64,000 bases of DNA from Natrinema sp. DC36 (GTDB lineage Archaea; Halobacteriota; Halobacteria; Halobacteriales; Natrialbaceae). The first letter of the stretch is position 1. Every line of letters starts with the position of its first letter. Shown here one piece after another: positions 8,616 to 18,587 of the stretch. The notes under the pieces are model-generated. The model did not search any database. It had not been told where the DNA came from and saw nothing but the letters and a program-made list of their open reading frames with translations. The stretch is from NCBI RefSeq assembly GCF_020405225.1, contig NZ_CP084472.1, positions 868,001 to 932,000 of the forward strand, written 5' to 3'. Both the position numbers and the translations under genes were made by a program.

Positions 8616-10634
8616 CTAGGCGAGCCACTCCTCGGGCTTGGTGTCGTAGTCGACGTCGTCGGCCGCGAGGTGTTCGACCTCGTCCCACGCCACGTCCTCG
8701 GTCGTCATCGTCTCGCCGTTGTACCGGATCAGCTTCCCCTGCTCTTCCGGTTCGGGCTCGCGGTTGCGGCGCTTGGCGACCTCGATGTCGTGCTCGTCGA
8801 CTTCCTTGACGATCGTCAGCAGGTTCACCGGCCGGCCCCATAGCTCGAAGATCCGCTTGAGGGTCTCCTTGGCCTGTCCGATGTCGAGCATGACGCCGTT
8901 GTACTGATGGCCGAGCAGGAGTTCGTTCGCGTTGTTGTAGTTGCCGTCGTAGACCGCGATCGTCGGTTTCCCGAAGTTGGTGAACTGCAGGAGGAGCTTC
9001 TTCTTGACGTCCTCTGCGGCGTCGCTGGCGACGTGGAACTGCCCGGTCGCCTGCGAGTGCTCGTAGGTGAAGTAGTTGTTCTCGGTGATGAACTCCCGGG
9101 TCAGGAACTCGTCGAGGAACGTCACGTCGTTGTGGCTCTCCCGCACGTCGAACAGCCGGTCCCAGCCGGCAGCAAAGTCGACGTCCTCGAGCGCCGCTGC
9201 GACCGACGAGTAGCGAGCGTCGTCGAACAGGTAGCGGCCGATCCGCTCGAGTTCGTTCTGATTGACCCGCGCGAGGAAGCCGCGGTTCTGGCGCTTGACC
9301 AGGGAGTAGTGCCGACGAGCGACTCCCTCGTAGGTCAGCACCTTCCAGGGGTATTTCGACACGTCGATCTCACCGTCTCGAGCCCGCTTTAGCGCCTCGC
9401 GGTCGACCCACTCGTCGGGCACTTCCTCGAGCGAATCGAGCGTCTCCGGAGTGATCGTCTCGATGGCCGCCGGCGGCTCGAGTTCGTCGAGCACCTCGTC
9501 GAAGTCGACGACCTCGGTGAGGTTCCGCCAGGAGACGCCCTCGACGCGCAGCAGGGCCTCGAGGACCTCTCGCCGGTTGGTCGTGTTCTCGACGTACTCC
9601 CAGAGCTCCATCCCGAGGCTGTAGGGGTTGAGACCGCCGGAGGCCAGCACCTTCGCCATGTGATCCGCGTAGTTGAGGAACTCGTCGTCGCCGGCGAAGG
9701 CCTCGTCGGTCATCATCGTCGACTCCCAGTAGGCGGCCCAGCCCTCGTTCATCACCTTCGTCATCTTCTGGGCGGCGAAGTAGTACGCCTCCGCGCGCAT
9801 CATGTCGAGGATGTCGCGTTGCCACTCCGCCATCTCGACGCCCCGGCCGGCTTCCTCGTCGTACTGCTTGCCGTGCTCGCGGACGAACGCCAGCACGTCC
9901 TTCTGTGGTTCCTCGGGGAAGTTCGCCGCGATGTCCTCGCCCTCGAGTTTCTCGACCCACGCCTCGTCGAACACCTCACCTTTGATCTCGTCGGAGAGCT
10001 CGAGTTCGTCGAGTTTCTCCGCGAGATCCTCGTCGATCTCCTCGTGAGCCGCCCCGTCGATGTCGAGCCGGCGGCTGAACACCTGGTGCTGGTCGATGTT
10101 GTCCTCGAGGCTCAGGCAGTGATCGATCCACTTCTCGACCTCGGCGCGGTCGATATCGGGATCGGACATGTACTCGTCGATGGCCCGCGCGTGGCGCTCG
10201 AGCATGGCGGCGGCGTTGACCTGGTCCTCGTCGGCGCGGCCGCGGGTGAACATGCCGAACCAATCGTTGTTCGCGAAGAAGTCCGAGTGGGCCTCGACGT
10301 GGGTGATGACCGCCTTCTGGTCGGCGATCGTGTTCGACTCCTGGAGGAACGCGTGGGCCGGATTGTCGTTGTTGACGATCTCGAAGGCCTTCCCGCCGCC
10401 GTACTGGCCCTGCTTTTGCTGTTTGTCGTACTGCATGCCCCACCGCCAGTGCGGGTAGCGGCTCTGAAACCCGCCGTACGCGATGAGCTCGTTCATCTCG
10501 TCGTAGTCGATGATCCAGTACTTCACCGGGTAGGGCTCCAGGCCGAGCTTTTCCGCGAGGTTCCGGGCTTCTTCGACCGGTTCCTCGAGATCGCTGGCGA
10601 TCGCCTGTTTGCGGAATCTGTCCGAATTACTCAT
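8616..10634 (-). CDS. SpoVR family protein
   Basis: The 672-residue product matches SpoVR/YcgB across its length. It has the N-terminal [20 protein letters not shown] region, R-Y-P-H-W-R-W-G-M, an [10 protein letters not shown] segment, the [14 protein letters not shown] block, and the C-terminal [19 protein letters not shown]. It is the last gene of the kinase operon. ATGs at 10634 and 10640 and a GTG at 10643 all overlap the end of the upstream gene (stop at 10627), so translation is coupled; 10634 (MSNSDRF) was chosen. Bacterial SpoVR affects spore cortex or stationary-phase physiology, but its biochemical role is unknown, and haloarchaea do not sporulate. Confidence 0.92.
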   Translation of the reverse strand: MSNSDRFRKQAIASDLEEPVEEARNLAEKLGLEPYPVKYWIIDYDEMNELIAYGGFQSRYPHWRWGMQYDKQQKQGQYGGGKAFEIVNNDNPAHAFLQESNTIADQKAVITHVEAHSDFFANNDWFGMFTRGRADEDQVNAAAMLERHARAIDEYMSDPDIDRAEVEKWIDHCLSLEDNIDQHQVFSRRLDIDGAAHEEIDEDLAEKLDELELSDEIKGEVFDEAWVEKLEGEDIAANFPEEPQKDVLAFVREHGKQYDEEAGRGVEMAEWQRDILDMMRAEAYYFAAQKMTKVMNEGWAAYWESTMMTDEAFAGDDEFLNYADHMAKVLASGGLNPYSLGMELWEYVENTTNRREVLEALLRVEGVSWRNLTEVVDFDEVLDELEPPAAIETITPETLDSLEEVPDEWVDREALKRARDGEIDVSKYPWKVLTYEGVARRHYSLVKRQNRGFLARVNQNELERIGRYLFDDARYSSVAAALEDVDFAAGWDRLFDVRESHNDVTFLDEFLTREFITENNYFTYEHSQATGQFHVASDAAEDVKKKLLLQFTNFGKPTIAVYDGNYNNANELLLGHQYNGVMLDIGQAKETLKRIFELWGRPVNLLTIVKEVDEHDIEVAKRRNREPEPEEQGKLIRYNGETMTTEDVAWDEVEHLAADDVDYDTKPEEWLA

Positions 10635-11952
10635 TGTCATCACTCTCCGTGGAGAGGATCTCGTAGATCGCGTCGGTCACGTCCGCCTCGTCGTTGACGT
10701 ACGCGACCGCGACGTCCTCGGCGTCGGTGCCGAAGTGCCGCTCAAGTTCCTCCGCGTGGGTGGCGTTGATCGCGTTCCCGCTGGGCTGGGTCTCCACGTA
10801 GGCGTGGAGGTTCGCCGGGATCTCCTCCATCAGGGGGATCACGCGCTCGCCGGTGTCGTTCGAGGAGTTCTCCGAGTCGCCCGCCGCGAAGACGTACCGG
10901 TTCCAGTCGCTCCAGGGGTACTCCTCGAGTAGCTGGGCGGCGAGTTCGTAGGCGCTCGAAATCTTCGTCCCGCCGCCGCTGCGGATGCCGAAGAACTCGT
11001 CGCGCTCGACCGCCCAGGCGTCCGCGTCGTGGGCGATGTAGACGAACTCGGCGTTGTCGTACTTCCCCTGCAGATACCAGTCCAGCGGCGTGAACGTTCG
11101 CTCGACGAGTTCGCGCTTCTTCTCGCGCATCGAGCCGGAGACGTCGCGGATGTTGACGACCACGACGTTCTTCTCCTTCTCTTCGATGATCTCGGGGTGG
11201 CGGTAGCGCTCGTCCTCGCGACGGAAGGGGACGTGTTTGATCCCCTCGCGGCGGATCTTCTGCTGGACGCTCTCCCGCTCGACCTCGCTCTCGACCTCCT
11301 CGATCGAGGCCCATTTGCCGCGTTCCTCGTCGGGGATGTTGCTGTAGGCCTCTTCGACCCACGCCATCGACACCGGGAGGCTCTCGCCGCGAGCCCACTC
11401 GAAGACCTCGCGGGGCTCGATCCCCTCGACCTTGCACAGTTCCTTCAGGAACTCCTCGTCGAAGTCCATCGCGAGCTTGCGCTTGAGCCCCTCCTTGAAC
11501 ATCCGCTCGAAGTCGAGCGTGCTGTTGGGGCCGCTTCGCGTGAGATCGGTGAACGGCCCCTCCTTTTCCTCGATTACCTTCTTCCCCTTCGGATCGAGGT
11601 CGAGGCCGAGCTCCTCGTCGAGCTCCTCGGCGAACTCCTCGGGGTCCATCTCGTAGTACTCGTGGTCGCCGCCCTCCTCGCCGGGGTCGCCGTCCTCGCC
11701 GTCGTCGCCCGGCTGTGGCTGGGGCTGTCCGACCGGCTGGCCGGCGTCGGGCGTGCCGTCCTCGCCCTGGCCAACCCCGCCCTTGTCGCGCTGGTCGTAC
11801 TCGAACTCCGGCAGCGAGACGATCTTCACCGGGATGTTGATCTCCCCCGGCCCGCTCCGGCCGAGGTCGCCGTACTGGATGAAGTCGGCGAGGTCCTCGC
11901 GGCGCTCCTCGCCGACTTCGCGGAATCGCTCGAGGTCGTCTCTCAGTCCCAT
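10627..11952 (-). CDS. UPF0229/YeaH family protein with vWA-like domain
   Basis: The 441-residue product has an N-terminal charged coil ([20 protein letters not shown]) and a Gly/Asp/Gln-rich linker at about 75-110. A vWA-like fold follows with the MIDAS motif D-V-S-G-S-M near residue 270, then [16 protein letters not shown] and a [10 protein letters not shown] motif. This matches bacterial YeaH, which is encoded next to the PrkA kinase YeaG. The start at 11952 overlaps the kinase stop by 10 nt, and its stop overlaps SpoVR, so the gene is translationally coupled at both ends. It is probably the adaptor or partner of the PrkA kinases (inference from context). Confidence 0.9.
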   Translation of the reverse strand: MGLRDDLERFREVGEERREDLADFIQYGDLGRSGPGEINIPVKIVSLPEFEYDQRDKGGVGQGEDGTPDAGQPVGQPQPQPGDDGEDGDPGEEGGDHEYYEMDPEEFAEELDEELGLDLDPKGKKVIEEKEGPFTDLTRSGPNSTLDFERMFKEGLKRKLAMDFDEEFLKELCKVEGIEPREVFEWARGESLPVSMAWVEEAYSNIPDEERGKWASIEEVESEVERESVQQKIRREGIKHVPFRREDERYRHPEIIEEKEKNVVVVNIRDVSGSMREKKRELVERTFTPLDWYLQGKYDNAEFVYIAHDADAWAVERDEFFGIRSGGGTKISSAYELAAQLLEEYPWSDWNRYVFAAGDSENSSNDTGERVIPLMEEIPANLHAYVETQPSGNAINATHAEELERHFGTDAEDVAVAYVNDEADVTDAIYEILSTESDDNE

Positions 11953-14231
11953 CTGTAGCTCACCTGTCCCATGACGTGTCTGCTGGTCAGTTCGGCCGAC
12001 GCCTCGGAGTACCCGAAGAGGTCGACCATCGTTGCGATCGTTCCCTCCTTGACCGCCGCCGTCTGGGTGCCGCTCGGGGGATCGCTCCACTGTCGCGGGT
12101 CGAAGTCCTCGAAGGTCCGTTCAACGTCGTCCCAGTCGTGGCTCTCGAGGACGGTCTTGATCACCGGGATCGCCGTGAGGTCGACGTCCTCGACGGAGAA
12201 GTCCTCGTCGCGGTGCTCCCAGGCGTGGCGGTTCAGAGAGGTGATGACCTTCTCGCGCCTGAAGTTCCGGACGCTCTCGCGGGGGAGGTTCCCCTCGTAT
12301 TCGGACTCGGAGAACCGACCGAGGTGCTCGATCTCGAAGAGCTTCATCGTCAGCGGATCGGGCTCGACGCGCTCGCCGCGGTCGTTGTACAGCGGCTCCT
12401 CGGTCTCCCAGGCGTAGACGTGTTCGACGTACTCGGCCACGGTCTCCTCGTCGACGCGTTTGTCGTGCATGATGGCCTCGATGACGTCCGACTCCTGCTG
12501 GTCGTAGACGTAGTTCTTCACGGGGACGACGCGGTTCTCGAACTCCGAGCGCTCGCCCGTCGAGAAGACCGGCGCGTCGGCCAGCCCCTCGACCATGGCG
12601 TTCAACACGTCGCGGGGCATGACGACGTCCTCGACCCGCAGGTCAGGGTGGTGGCGATCGAGATCCGCCTGAAGCAGTTCGGCGAGCGTGTCTCGCGTGT
12701 ACGTGACCGGAATCCCGTGGTCGCCGTCGTTGCCGTCGTCGTCGAAGTCGAACTCGTCTTTCTCCCGCCGGGTGTCCCCCTCCTGAAGGTAACCCTGATC
12801 GTAGATCCGGGCTTTGTCGACCAGATCGAGCCCGTTCGGAAGGTTCTCCTCGTCCAGTCGCGTGACGACGGCGTACAGCGCGGCCGCCTCGACTGCGTGC
12901 GGGGCGAACTCCTGCGTCCGCGTGCGGCCGTCCTGACCTTTGACCGTCACCGTCACCGGCGCGCGGATCCGATCCTCGAGTTCGTCGTAGCTCTCGGCCT
13001 CCCAGACCGAGGTCTCGTTGGTCAGCTCGCGGCGGATCAGCTCCGTCTCGAGGCTTAGATTCGTTAGATAGCCAAAGCGGTGTTTGTCCAGCCGGCGCTT
13101 CAGGGCCTTCAGCGGGTCCATCCCGTTTCGATCCGAGTGCTGGTTGAGCTGGGCCTCGAGGTCGGGGTTCGAGATGATCAGCAGCTGGGAGTCGACGTCC
13201 ATTCCGATTCCCTTGTCGAGCTTCACCGACTGCTCGTCGGGGACGTTCAGCAGCTTCTGGAGCAGGTCGGCGTGCTGGGCGGCGTCCTCGACGACAGTGA
13301 GGACGCCGTTGCCCTGCGAGAGCACCCCGTCGTAGCTAAAGGCCTGCGGGTTCTTCCGGCCCCGCGAGTCGAGTTCCTGGAGCATGCCGTGCATCCACGA
13401 GCCGACGAGGCGCTCCTTGGGCGGGCCGTCATCTTCCGAGTGGAGGACGCCGACGCCCTGGCCCACGTCGACGACGTAGTTCTTCACGCGGAGGTGATCC
13501 TCGTCCGTGATGGCCGAGAACAGTTCCTCCTCGCCTTCCCGGCGGTAGCGCTCCTCGAGGAAGTCGTAGGCCTCCCGGGAGAACGGGTCGAGTTGCGCGT
13601 CGACCTGCACGGGAACGTGATCGTCGAGTTCCGCGTTGAGTCGCTCGAGCAGGTCTTCGCGAACGTCCTCGGGGAACACCGACAGCGGGTGGGCCTGGAC
13701 GGGACTCTCGTACCAGTTTTGCTCGTCGGCGGCGCTCGCGTCGCCGCCGTAGCTCAGGCCGCGCTCGCCGGCGGCGGCGGTCGAAATGTTCCACTCGACC
13801 GTGTAGCGGCGACCGTCGGGCGTCTTCGAGTACTCGCGCAGCCCGTTGACCAGACACCGTTTGAGTTCGGACTTGCCGGTCGCCGTGGGCCCCTCGAACC
13901 AGATGATCTTCTCGTCTTTCGCCCGGCCGGCGGCGATCGATCGGAGGTCGTCGACGAACCCGTTGAGCACCTCGGTGTTGCCGAGGATCGCGTGCTCGCC
14001 GTCGTTGTGCGGGTCGTCGAAGAAGCGATAGCGCTCCTTTTCCTCGCCCTCCTCGACGACGGTTCGAGTACCGGCGGCCTCGATCGCCTCGAGCAGGTAC
14101 TTCGAGGCGTGAGAAGCGATCGAGGGGTTCTCGAAGATGCGATCGACGTACGCCGCGAGGTGCATCGGCTCCTCGTAGGTCTCCTCGAGGGCGCGGTCGG
14201 CGTCGCTGACGTAGTCGGTTCCTCGTGCCAT
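11943..14231 (-). CDS. PrkA-type serine protein kinase paralogue 2 (divergent, AAA+ core)
   Basis: The 762-residue protein has an AAA+ PrkA domain with Walker A G-P-T-A-T-G-K-S at residues 114-121, a [10 protein letters not shown] segment and the C-terminal kinase-like part ([24 protein letters not shown]-like helices). It shares architecture with the upstream kinase at 14233-16305 but is longer and its P-loop differs (GPTATGKS against GPVGSGKS). It starts 1 nt after that gene's stop. PrkA proteins are AAA+ ATPases with reported serine kinase activity. The pair probably works as a hetero-complex with UPF0229 and SpoVR; that is inferred from operon structure alone. Confidence 0.88.
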   Translation of the reverse strand: MARGTDYVSDADRALEETYEEPMHLAAYVDRIFENPSIASHASKYLLEAIEAAGTRTVVEEGEEKERYRFFDDPHNDGEHAILGNTEVLNGFVDDLRSIAAGRAKDEKIIWFEGPTATGKSELKRCLVNGLREYSKTPDGRRYTVEWNISTAAAGERGLSYGGDASAADEQNWYESPVQAHPLSVFPEDVREDLLERLNAELDDHVPVQVDAQLDPFSREAYDFLEERYRREGEEELFSAITDEDHLRVKNYVVDVGQGVGVLHSEDDGPPKERLVGSWMHGMLQELDSRGRKNPQAFSYDGVLSQGNGVLTVVEDAAQHADLLQKLLNVPDEQSVKLDKGIGMDVDSQLLIISNPDLEAQLNQHSDRNGMDPLKALKRRLDKHRFGYLTNLSLETELIRRELTNETSVWEAESYDELEDRIRAPVTVTVKGQDGRTRTQEFAPHAVEAAALYAVVTRLDEENLPNGLDLVDKARIYDQGYLQEGDTRREKDEFDFDDDGNDGDHGIPVTYTRDTLAELLQADLDRHHPDLRVEDVVMPRDVLNAMVEGLADAPVFSTGERSEFENRVVPVKNYVYDQQESDVIEAIMHDKRVDEETVAEYVEHVYAWETEEPLYNDRGERVEPDPLTMKLFEIEHLGRFSESEYEGNLPRESVRNFRREKVITSLNRHAWEHRDEDFSVEDVDLTAIPVIKTVLESHDWDDVERTFEDFDPRQWSDPPSGTQTAAVKEGTIATMVDLFGYSEASAELTSRHVMGQVSYRWD

Positions 14232-14232
14232 G

Positions 14233-16305
14233 TTAGTCTTCCATCTCTGCTTTGGCGACCTCCGCGCCGGCGAACTCGAGTACTTCCTTGGCTCCGCCTT
14301 CGGAGTAGCCCTGTTCCATCAGCGCGTCGATCCACGCGGAGCGCTCGTCGTCGTCGAACTCGTTGGCCGACACCAGCGCGGAGAAGTTGATGTTGTGCTT
14401 CTTGTCCTCCCAGAGTTTGCGCTCCAGGGCGCGGCGCAGGCGCTCGTTGTCCTGCGGATTGAACGCTTCACCTTCACGCGCACGGCGGGAAACCCAGTTC
14501 GAGACCTCCTGTCGGAAGTCCTCCTTCCGATCTTCGGGAATGTCGAGTTTCTCCTCGACGCTGCGCAGGAAGGTTTCGTCGGGCTCTTGCTCGCGGCCCG
14601 TGAGTTCGTCCTCGATGGTGTCGTCGTCGATGTAGGCCATCACGTGGTCCATGTACTTCTCGCCCTGGCGCTGGATCTCGTCGAGGTCGTAGGCCAGCGC
14701 GTGGCGGACGTCCTCGATGGCCCGCTCCTTGTACTCCTCGCGCACGGTCTCGAGGTAGCGGTAGTACTTCTCGAAGTTGTCCTCCGGAATCGAGCCGTGG
14801 TGCTCGAGGTTCTCCTCGAAGAAGTTGAACACCGTCAGCGGCGAGAGGAACCCGCGCTGGCGGTGTTTCGAGTCCATGATCGCCTCGGCGATCTCGTCGC
14901 CGATGAATCGGGGCGAGACGCCAACCATGCCCTCACCGATCTCGGCGGTCGCCTCGGCCTCTTCGCGGAGCTTCTTGATGTCGATGTCGTCGCCCTCGTC
15001 GATCTCGCCGTTGTAGGCCTTGGCCTTCGAGAGCAGTTCGACGGTTTCGGTGTCGGGCTCCTCGATGCGCGTGAGGACGCCGAAGAGCCCCGCCATCTCG
15101 AGGGTGTGTGGCTCGACGTTGATGTCGGGGACGTCGGCGTTGGTAAGCATCTTCTCGTAGATGCTGGCCTCGTCCTCGTAGGATAGGACGTACGGGAAGT
15201 CGATCCGCTTGGTCCGGTCGTTGAACGCCTCCATCTTCTCGTCGCCCTTCTTGTCCTTGTACTCGGGCATGTTGGTGCGACCCACGATTACCTGATCGAT
15301 GTCGATCCGCGGGTTGTTCTTGGGCTTGATCGTCTGCTCCTGGGTCGCGTGGAGGAAGTCGTAGAGGAACTCCCGCTGGAGTTTGAGCAACTCCTCGCCG
15401 GAGAAGATGCCGCGGTTGGCGTTACAGAAGGCACCCGAGTAGTCGAACGCGCGCGGATCGCTCTCGCCGTAGATGGCGATCTTCGAGTAGTTGACGTCTC
15501 CCGTCAGCTCCGTCTCGTCCTGGTTCTTCTTGTCCTTGGGCTCGAACGTCTCGAGGCCCTGGCGCTTGTTCTCGTCGGCGACGAAGCGGACGATCTCGAC
15601 GTGATTCTCGAGGACCTGCTGGAGGTCGTCGTCGTAGTACGCCAGCAGCCGGTCCATGTAGAACTCGCTTTCGGGATCCAGCGCCTGCTCGTTCTGAATC
15701 GTGTACGGCGCATCGAGGTTCTCGTTGAGGTCGTCGATGACCCGCTGGCGCTGCTCGACGGGGAGCAAGACGAGCGGGTCCTGGTTCATCGGTGACCGGA
15801 CGGTGTCGTCGGCCGGGTCCTGGTCCTGAATCACGTCACAGAGGTTCGTCCACTTGAAGGTGTACATCCGACCGTCGTCCCTGAGCGTGTAGTCCTCGAA
15901 GTATTTGCGGACCTGTTTGTCGAAGTGGGACTTCCCGGAGCCGACCGGACCGAGGAGGAGCTTGATTCGGCGCTCGGGGCCGAGGCGTCGCGCACCCGAT
16001 TTGACCTTGTTCACGAACTCGTGGATCGACTGGTGGATCACCTTTCCGTAGAAGGTGTTCTCGCCGTCGCCGAGCGGGTCCTCGCTCGCGAGCTGGTACT
16101 CGACCACCCCTTCGGTCTCGTCGTAGGTGGTGCCGTAGTAATCGAACATGTCCGCGACGCGCTGGTGGGCGTTGCGGGCGATCTTCGGGTCCTCGTACAC
16201 CGCCTCGAGGTACCAGTCGAAGGACTTTGTTTCCCGCAGGTCTGCGGGCATCGATTCCTGGTAATCCGTACTGAGCTGCTCGAGTGTCTCGATGTCGCCG
16301 GTCAT
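14233..16305 (-). CDS. prkA: PrkA-type serine protein kinase paralogue 1
   Basis: The 690-residue product is close to canonical PrkA length (about 640-690). It has the N-terminal S-F-D-W-Y-L-E-A-V-Y-E-D-P-K-I-A-R-N-A-H-Q-R region, the P-loop LLLGPVGSGKSHFDKQ (G119-S126), and a long insert with QDPADDTVRSPMNQDPLVL, G-R-T-N-M-P-E-Y and GMVGVSPRFIGDEIAEAIM. The C-terminal PrkA domain holds FNFFEENLEHHGSIPEDN. It is the first large gene of a four-gene operon. Its ATG overlaps the stop of a possible 75-residue ORF (16302-16529) by an ATGA junction. Bacterial homologues respond to nutrient stress. Confidence 0.93.
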   Translation of the reverse strand: MTGDIETLEQLSTDYQESMPADLRETKSFDWYLEAVYEDPKIARNAHQRVADMFDYYGTTYDETEGVVEYQLASEDPLGDGENTFYGKVIHQSIHEFVNKVKSGARRLGPERRIKLLLGPVGSGKSHFDKQVRKYFEDYTLRDDGRMYTFKWTNLCDVIQDQDPADDTVRSPMNQDPLVLLPVEQRQRVIDDLNENLDAPYTIQNEQALDPESEFYMDRLLAYYDDDLQQVLENHVEIVRFVADENKRQGLETFEPKDKKNQDETELTGDVNYSKIAIYGESDPRAFDYSGAFCNANRGIFSGEELLKLQREFLYDFLHATQEQTIKPKNNPRIDIDQVIVGRTNMPEYKDKKGDEKMEAFNDRTKRIDFPYVLSYEDEASIYEKMLTNADVPDINVEPHTLEMAGLFGVLTRIEEPDTETVELLSKAKAYNGEIDEGDDIDIKKLREEAEATAEIGEGMVGVSPRFIGDEIAEAIMDSKHRQRGFLSPLTVFNFFEENLEHHGSIPEDNFEKYYRYLETVREEYKERAIEDVRHALAYDLDEIQRQGEKYMDHVMAYIDDDTIEDELTGREQEPDETFLRSVEEKLDIPEDRKEDFRQEVSNWVSRRAREGEAFNPQDNERLRRALERKLWEDKKHNINFSALVSANEFDDDERSAWIDALMEQGYSEGGAKEVLEFAGAEVAKAEMED

Positions 16306-16529
16306 GGTATCATTGCCAGTTTCGGGGTTCCCCCGTCTGCAGTGCAGTCGTCCGTGCGTGTTCGGACGACGTGAGCGGACGTCGTTCGACCGATCGAGCC
16401 ATCTCGTGGCCGAACAGTCGGAATCCGTCGCGTCGCGTCACCAGACGTGAGCGCGTCGTACTCGTCGGGCTCCTCGAGGAGATTCTCGTGGAGCGCGACT
16501 CCGTCGCGGGCGGCTATATTGCGTGTCAT
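16302..16529 (-). CDS. Possible small ORF leading the PrkA operon
   Basis: This 75-codon ORF (MTRNIAARDGVALHENLLEE at the start) ends in an ATGA overlap with the prkA start, the classic translational-coupling layout. Its first 30 codons have the GC3 and acidic composition of real haloarchaeal genes; the second half is Arg/Thr-rich and less convincing. I recognise no family. It may be a leader peptide or just the 5' untranslated region of the operon. The frame is also open upstream to 16679, but that part looks non-coding. Confidence 0.4.
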   Translation of the reverse strand: MTRNIAARDGVALHENLLEEPDEYDALTSGDATRRIPTVRPRDGSIGRTTSAHVVRTRTDDCTADGGTPKLAMIP

Positions 16530-17005
16530 GTGTCGTCTCTTCCACTCGATGTCGTGCGGTGACCCCGCTGGCCGCGGACAACGATGCGCCGGGGACGGGC
16601 GCGGAGTGGATCGGTCCGCTGAACGGATACCGATAGTATTTAATGAGTGAGTAATCCAGGTACTTAGCCTTAGCCCCAAAAGATATTTGTCAGAAGTTTA
16701 TTGCAGGCAAATACTGCCAGAAGTCTATAGTGGTGGTCGGTATCACACCACATATTCAGCGATCTATCGGATAAATCACCGGCCTGCAACGTCCACGTCG
16801 GCTCGCGCGCGCTCTTCCACGTTCGGTTCGTCACGTCGATCTCGACGGGTTCGACGGACCGCTCTCGACTGGTTCGATCCGTCGCTCTCGACCGGCGAAC
16901 CGGTGCGGCCGGGCGGTCCATCGACCGACTGATTGCGGTGTCCACGGGGAGGGTTCCCCCACCGATTCGGTGGCTACTATAGGGCCGGCAGTCCTATCGA
17001 CCCCC
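16530..17005. other. Divergent promoter region between the PrkA operon and the DUF5820 gene
   Basis: The 476-nt region has no convincing gene. The left part has AT-rich stretches on a GC-rich background; on the minus strand a TATA-like attaaatac at about 16634-16642 could drive the PrkA operon with a leader of 80 nt or more. For the plus strand, ctactatagg at 16974-16983 lies about 28 nt before the ATG at 17006 and fits a leaderless promoter. Confidence 0.5.
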
Positions 17006-17437
17006 ATGCCGGATTCGGAGACGGACGGTGGAATCGACCGCTCGCGGCTCCCCGACGACTGGACCGTCTGGAGCCAGGGGGAAGACGGCCGGCTGGTCCT
17101 CGCGTACCGACCGGACGTCTTCAACGCCGCGGACTTCCCGGCACCCTGTCTGCCGACGCTGTATCTCACCCACGGCAAGCGGACCCGCCGCCCCGGTGTC
17201 AACCCCGCCGATACCGCCGACTCAGCGGACTGGTTCGTCACCCTCTACCTCGAGCCAGATGTCTCGCTGAACGAGACACTTCGGTTCCCGACCCGGGAGG
17301 AAGCCCTCGAACGGACCGTTGCACTCGCCCGCCAGTTCGATAACGGCGAGATCGACTACCGATCGCTCTATCAGGTTCCTCGCGAGGAGTACTTCGACCG
17401 CCTCGACGACCTCACCGACGGCGAGAGCGCGGAGTGA
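17006..17437 (+). CDS. DUF5820-type conserved haloarchaeal protein
   Basis: The 143-residue acidic protein has no membrane segment. It has a W-x-V-W-S-Q-G-E-D-G-R-L-V-L-A-Y-R strand near residue 20, a central G-K-R-T-R-R-P-G-V-N-P block, W-F-V-T-L-Y-L and a C-terminal helix R-E-E-Y-F-D-R-L-D-D. It resembles a widely conserved haloarchaeal domain of unknown function. The start at 17006 follows a TATA box at the leaderless distance; the longer frame from 16970 has poor composition. No function can be assigned. Confidence 0.75.
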   Translation: MPDSETDGGIDRSRLPDDWTVWSQGEDGRLVLAYRPDVFNAADFPAPCLPTLYLTHGKRTRRPGVNPADTADSADWFVTLYLEPDVSLNETLRFPTREEALERTVALARQFDNGEIDYRSLYQVPREEYFDRLDDLTDGESAE

Positions 17438-17576
17438 CCGCGCTCGAGTCCGGCCACCTCACCGTGAACCCCGTTCGACCCCTTCGTCGTAACACTCCGG
17501 TTGACCGCTGGGATGCGACACTCCGATCGACCGCCGGGACGTGACGCTTAACCGCCAGTGGAAACTACGCGTGGGT

Positions 17577-18023
17577 ATGTCGACCGTTACACTCGTCGGC
17601 TCCCGGCTGGCCGAGCCCGGAACCGAGTTCGTCTATCAGGGCGAGGCCGACGGCTGCGCCGGCTGTCCCTATCGCAGTCAGTGTCTCAATCTCCAGCCCG
17701 GAACGAAGTATCGCATCACCTCCATCCGCGAGAACGCCCAGACGCTCGAGTGCGCCATGCACGACGGCGGCGTTCGCGCCGTCGAGGTCGAACCCGCGCC
17801 AACGCGCGCGAACATCACGTCCAAGGGAGCGTTCGCCGGCAGCAAGACGAGCCTCCCCGGTCCCTGTCCCTACGTCGCCTGTCCGAGCCACGAGTACTGT
17901 GAGCCCGACGGCGTCGAATTCGACGAGGAGTATCGCATTCGAGAAATCATCGGCGAGCCGCCACACGATGTCTGTCATCTCGACCGGCCGCTCGAGTTAG
18001 TCGAACTCGAGACGGACGACTGA
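17577..18023 (+). CDS. UPF0179 family cysteine-rich protein
   Basis: The 148-residue product matches the archaeal UPF0179 family: V-T-L-V-G-S-R-L-A at the start, C-x2-C-x5-C (CAGCPYRSQC) at about 28-37, a single Cys in LECAMHDGGV, then C-P-Y-V-A-C-P-S-H-E-Y-C and a final D-V-C-H-L. The ordered Cys clusters suggest a metal or Fe-S site. The start at 17577 follows the upstream frame extension that lacks conservation. The family has no known function; its presence across Euryarchaeota points to a housekeeping role. Confidence 0.88.
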   Translation: MSTVTLVGSRLAEPGTEFVYQGEADGCAGCPYRSQCLNLQPGTKYRITSIRENAQTLECAMHDGGVRAVEVEPAPTRANITSKGAFAGSKTSLPGPCPYVACPSHEYCEPDGVEFDEEYRIREIIGEPPHDVCHLDRPLELVELETDD

Positions 18024-18101
18024 TCGACTCGCGTCCGGAGAACGTCTTTTCTGCGGATACTCGTCCGCTTCGGCTCTATTCTCGCCGGGAAACGGTCTCG
18101 A

Positions 18102-18455
18102 CTACTGCGCCTCGAGTTCGCCGTCCTCGAGCCACGAGCCGGCCCAGCACTCGATTTCGCCGAACACGGGCTCCAGGGACTCGCCCTTGTCGGTGAGGCT
18201 GTAGAAGGTCGCGACGGGGGCGTCCTCCTCGAGGCGTCGTTCGACGAAGCCCATCTCGCCGAGGTCGTCGAGCACGCGCGAGAGGGTCCGCGCGTTCGCG
18301 CCGGTCGAGCGCTTGAGTTCGTTGAAGCGCTGTTCGCCGTCTAGGAGTTCGTGGAGCACCGCCAGCCGCCACTGGGAGCCGATCTGCTCGAGGGAGGCGA
18401 TGACGGGACAGGCGTCGTCGTGTGTCTCGCGGGATTTCGTTTGCGGGGATGACAT
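18102..18455 (-). CDS. HxlR-family winged-helix transcriptional regulator
   Basis: The 117-residue protein has the HxlR pattern: D-A-C-P-V-I-A-S-L-E-Q-I-G-S-Q-W (sensing-type Cys16), L-L-D-G-E-Q-R-F-N-E-L-K-R, the recognition helix N-A-R-T-L-S-R-V-L-D-D-L and the wing VERRLEEDAPVATFYSLTDK. It is divergent from a flavin reductase-like gene with a palindrome at 18501-18513 in between, the usual layout for a local regulator and its target. Related bacterial regulators respond to aldehydes or quinones through the N-terminal Cys; that is an inference here. Confidence 0.9.
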   Translation of the reverse strand: MSSPQTKSRETHDDACPVIASLEQIGSQWRLAVLHELLDGEQRFNELKRSTGANARTLSRVLDDLGEMGFVERRLEEDAPVATFYSLTDKGESLEPVFGEIECWAGSWLEDGELEAQ

Positions 18456-18500
18456 CGGTGGGATCTGGTCACGGCTACGTCGCGAACCGTTTTAGTAGTT

Positions 18501-18513
18501 CGGTTCCGAACCG
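18501..18513. promoter_or_regulatory. Candidate operator palindrome
   Basis: cggttccgaaccg is a 6-bp inverted repeat around a central C, with a further gaaccg half-site at 18484-18489. It sits between the divergent HxlR regulator and flavin reductase genes, near the expected core promoters. The same palindrome core recurs at 55627-55641 and 58003-58017, so it may not be specific to this regulator. Confidence 0.45.
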
Positions 18514-18587
18514 GATAACATCGTGTTAGTAGATTGCGGGCGTTCAGCTCTGACGCCGACCGGAGATCGATCGCCGGAGGGACCGCG

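Noticed and set aside
9660-10697. Long plus-strand frame opposite SpoVR
   Set aside because: It is Val/Leu/Glu-rich antisense noise typical of high-GC coding regions; SpoVR motifs on the minus strand are clear.
13080-14390. Long plus-strand frame opposite the second PrkA kinase
   Set aside because: It is an antisense shadow with no domain; the kinase P-loop and coupling are on the minus strand.
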